Assembly (NCBI GenBank): GCA_016929815.1
Contig: JAFGIC010000315.1
Location: forward strand, 1-5,749
Source: Deltaproteobacteria bacterium
Lineage (GTDB): Bacteria; Desulfobacterota; DSM-4660; Desulfatiglandales; HGW-15
DNA length: 5,749 nucleotides
Direction: 5' to 3'
The notes beneath the pieces were generated by a model that was not told where the DNA came from, ran no database searches, and saw only the letters and a program-made list of their open reading frames with translations. Both the position numbers and the translations under genes were made by a program. Of this stretch, positions 5,238 through 5,749 are shown one piece after another. How positions within the stretch are numbered: the stretch's first letter is position 1; each line of letters starts with the position of its first letter.

Positions 5238-5622
5238 ATGTTAAAGCAGGCCGTAAGCCGGGTTCTGTTTCCCGGCGCAGCTGAAGGCGTTGCCGGGATG
5301 ATGACCATTCATCTAGCCCTGACGTTGCCGTCAGGGTCAAGCAGCCTACCCGGGGACTCAGGCGGACCACCCTCTCACTCCCCTTATTTGGCCTTGCTCC
5401 GGATGGGGTTTGCATAGCTCCGATCGTCACCGGCCGGACTGGTGGGCTCTTACCCCGCCGTTTCACCCTTACCCGGGCATATGCCCGGGCGGTTTGCTTT
5501 CTGTTGCACTTTCCTTCACGTCGCCGTGACTGGACGTTATCCAGCATCCTGTCCTGCGGAGCCCGGACTTTCCTCCCCCGCGCCTCGCGGTGCGGCGGCG
5601 GTCATCTGTCCTGCTTTAACAT
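5238..5622 (-). ncRNA. rnpB: RNase P RNA, bacterial type A
   Basis: This is the catalytic RNA of RNase P, which removes 5' leaders from pre-tRNAs. Read on the minus strand, the conserved core is present in order. GAGGAAAGTCCGGGCTCC (5575-5558) comes first, then GTGCAACAGAAAGCAAACCGC, GGTAAGGGTGAAACGG, GGTAAGAGCCCACC, GGAGCAAGGCCAAATA and GGGTAGGCTGCTTGA. AGATGAATGGTCATC (from 5313) and ACAGAACCCGGCTTA (5268-5254) complete it. The ends are set by helix P1: GTTAAAGCAGG (5620-5610) pairs over 11 bp with CCTGCTTTAAC (5250-5240), extendable by two pairs. P18 is visible as an 8-bp stem capped by a GCAA GNRA tetraloop (5336-5317). P12 is a compact 18-nt perfect palindrome (5489-5472). Length is about 385 nt, normal for type A. 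Open frames across this stretch on both strands are not genes. Confidence 0.97.
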
Positions 5623-5630
5623 GCCGTGGA

Positions 5631-5659
5631 ATGTTAACAATTCTAAGGCCATTTGTAAA
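5631..5659 (-). promoter_or_regulatory. Promoter of rnpB
   Basis: On the minus strand TTTACA (5659-5654, 5/6 match), a 17-bp spacer and TAACAT (5636-5631, 4/6 match) with a TG one base upstream (extended -10). Predicted start falls near 5624, within a few bases of the first P1 base pair, which fits an RNA that needs little 5' trimming. An A-tract (complement of 5677-5683) about 17 bp above the -35 could act as an UP element. Confidence 0.65.
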
Positions 5660-5749
5660 GGGCTTACGTAATTGCCTTTTTTTAATTACTTTATTCCTGT
5701 ATATAAAAATTGTAATATAAGGTTCTTCTCCAAATTAGTTGAACTATGA
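5660..5749. other. AT-rich right edge, no gene seen
   Basis: This stretch upstream of rnpB is AT-rich, with a seven-T tract (5677-5683), the 8-bp palindrome TTACGTAA (5664-5671) and no ORF with a ribosome binding site on either strand. The AAAGGGC/GCCTTTT pair (5657-5663, 5674-5680) followed by Ts resembles a plus-strand terminator, but there is no plus-strand gene upstream for it to serve. Confidence 0.5.

Noticed and set aside
5317..5336. Inverted repeat CCCTGACG/CGTCAGGG as a terminator
   Set aside because: It is internal to rnpB and forms the P18 stem with a GNRA loop.
5472..5489. 18-bp perfect palindrome CCCGGGCATATGCCCGGG as an operator
   Set aside because: It sits exactly where the P12 hairpin of RNase P RNA belongs, so RNA structure accounts for it.
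5657..5683. Plus-strand terminator-like hairpin with T-tract at the right edge
   Set aside because: No plus-strand gene lies upstream. The sequence overlaps the rnpB -35 and its A-tract, so promoter architecture is the simpler reading.
5089..5720. Long open frames on both strands across the right-hand region
   Set aside because: They lie over the RNase P RNA, whose conserved core and P1 helix explain the sequence. The frames lack ribosome binding sites and resemble no protein family.
1..5749. CRISPR array, insertion sequence, tRNA or phage attachment site
   Set aside because: I saw no regularly spaced repeats, transposase motifs, terminal inverted repeats or tRNA cloverleaf in the window.

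Overview
The window is about 5.7 kb of ordinary chromosomal sequence, apparently from a diderm (LPS-bearing) bacterium. The evidence is an LptF/LptG-family lipopolysaccharide permease, an MsbA-type exporter, a type A RNase P RNA and strong AAAGGAGG-type ribosome binding sites. Gene content and style would suit a deltaproteobacterial or Desulfobacterota-like genome. That is an inference; nothing here fixes the taxon.

Layout from left to right. Positions 1-65 hold the last 20 codons of an unidentified plus-strand gene. A single-domain cold-shock protein follows (300-500, plus), with one or two plausible sigma70 promoters and a leader of about 90-125 nt. A convergent intergenic stretch (501-751) carries two hairpins. 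Next, on the minus strand, is a secreted protein with four canonical EF-hand loops and a Gly/Ala/Pro tail (752-1225). A divergent intergenic region of about 210 bp has a good promoter facing each way. An LPS-export pair then runs on the plus strand: an LptF/LptG-type permease (1436-2524) and an MsbA-like ABC exporter (2546-4522). The exporter meets the convergent minus-strand DUF167/YggU gene (4524-4790) with one base between the stop codons. Upstream of that, also on the minus strand, are yggT (4911-5210) and rnpB (about 5238-5622). rnpB has its own strong promoter near the right edge.

How the genes may work together: MsbA flips lipid A-core across the inner membrane and LptF/G extract it for transport to the outer membrane, so the plus-strand operon couples two successive steps of LPS export. 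The divergent EF-hand gene probably makes a periplasmic or exported Ca2+-binding protein; any link to LPS is speculative. On the minus strand, rnpB, yggT and yggU lie head to tail with no clear terminator between rnpB and yggT, so read-through and processing are plausible.

I found no convincing undescribed system. The points most worth a second look are an insertion of about 75-80 residues between TM1 and TM2 of the MsbA-like protein, containing a degenerate 27-residue repeat; a single Lpt permease without its partner; the divergent EF-hand/LPS-export arrangement; and an A/T-rich 20-bp perfect palindrome between yggT and yggU.
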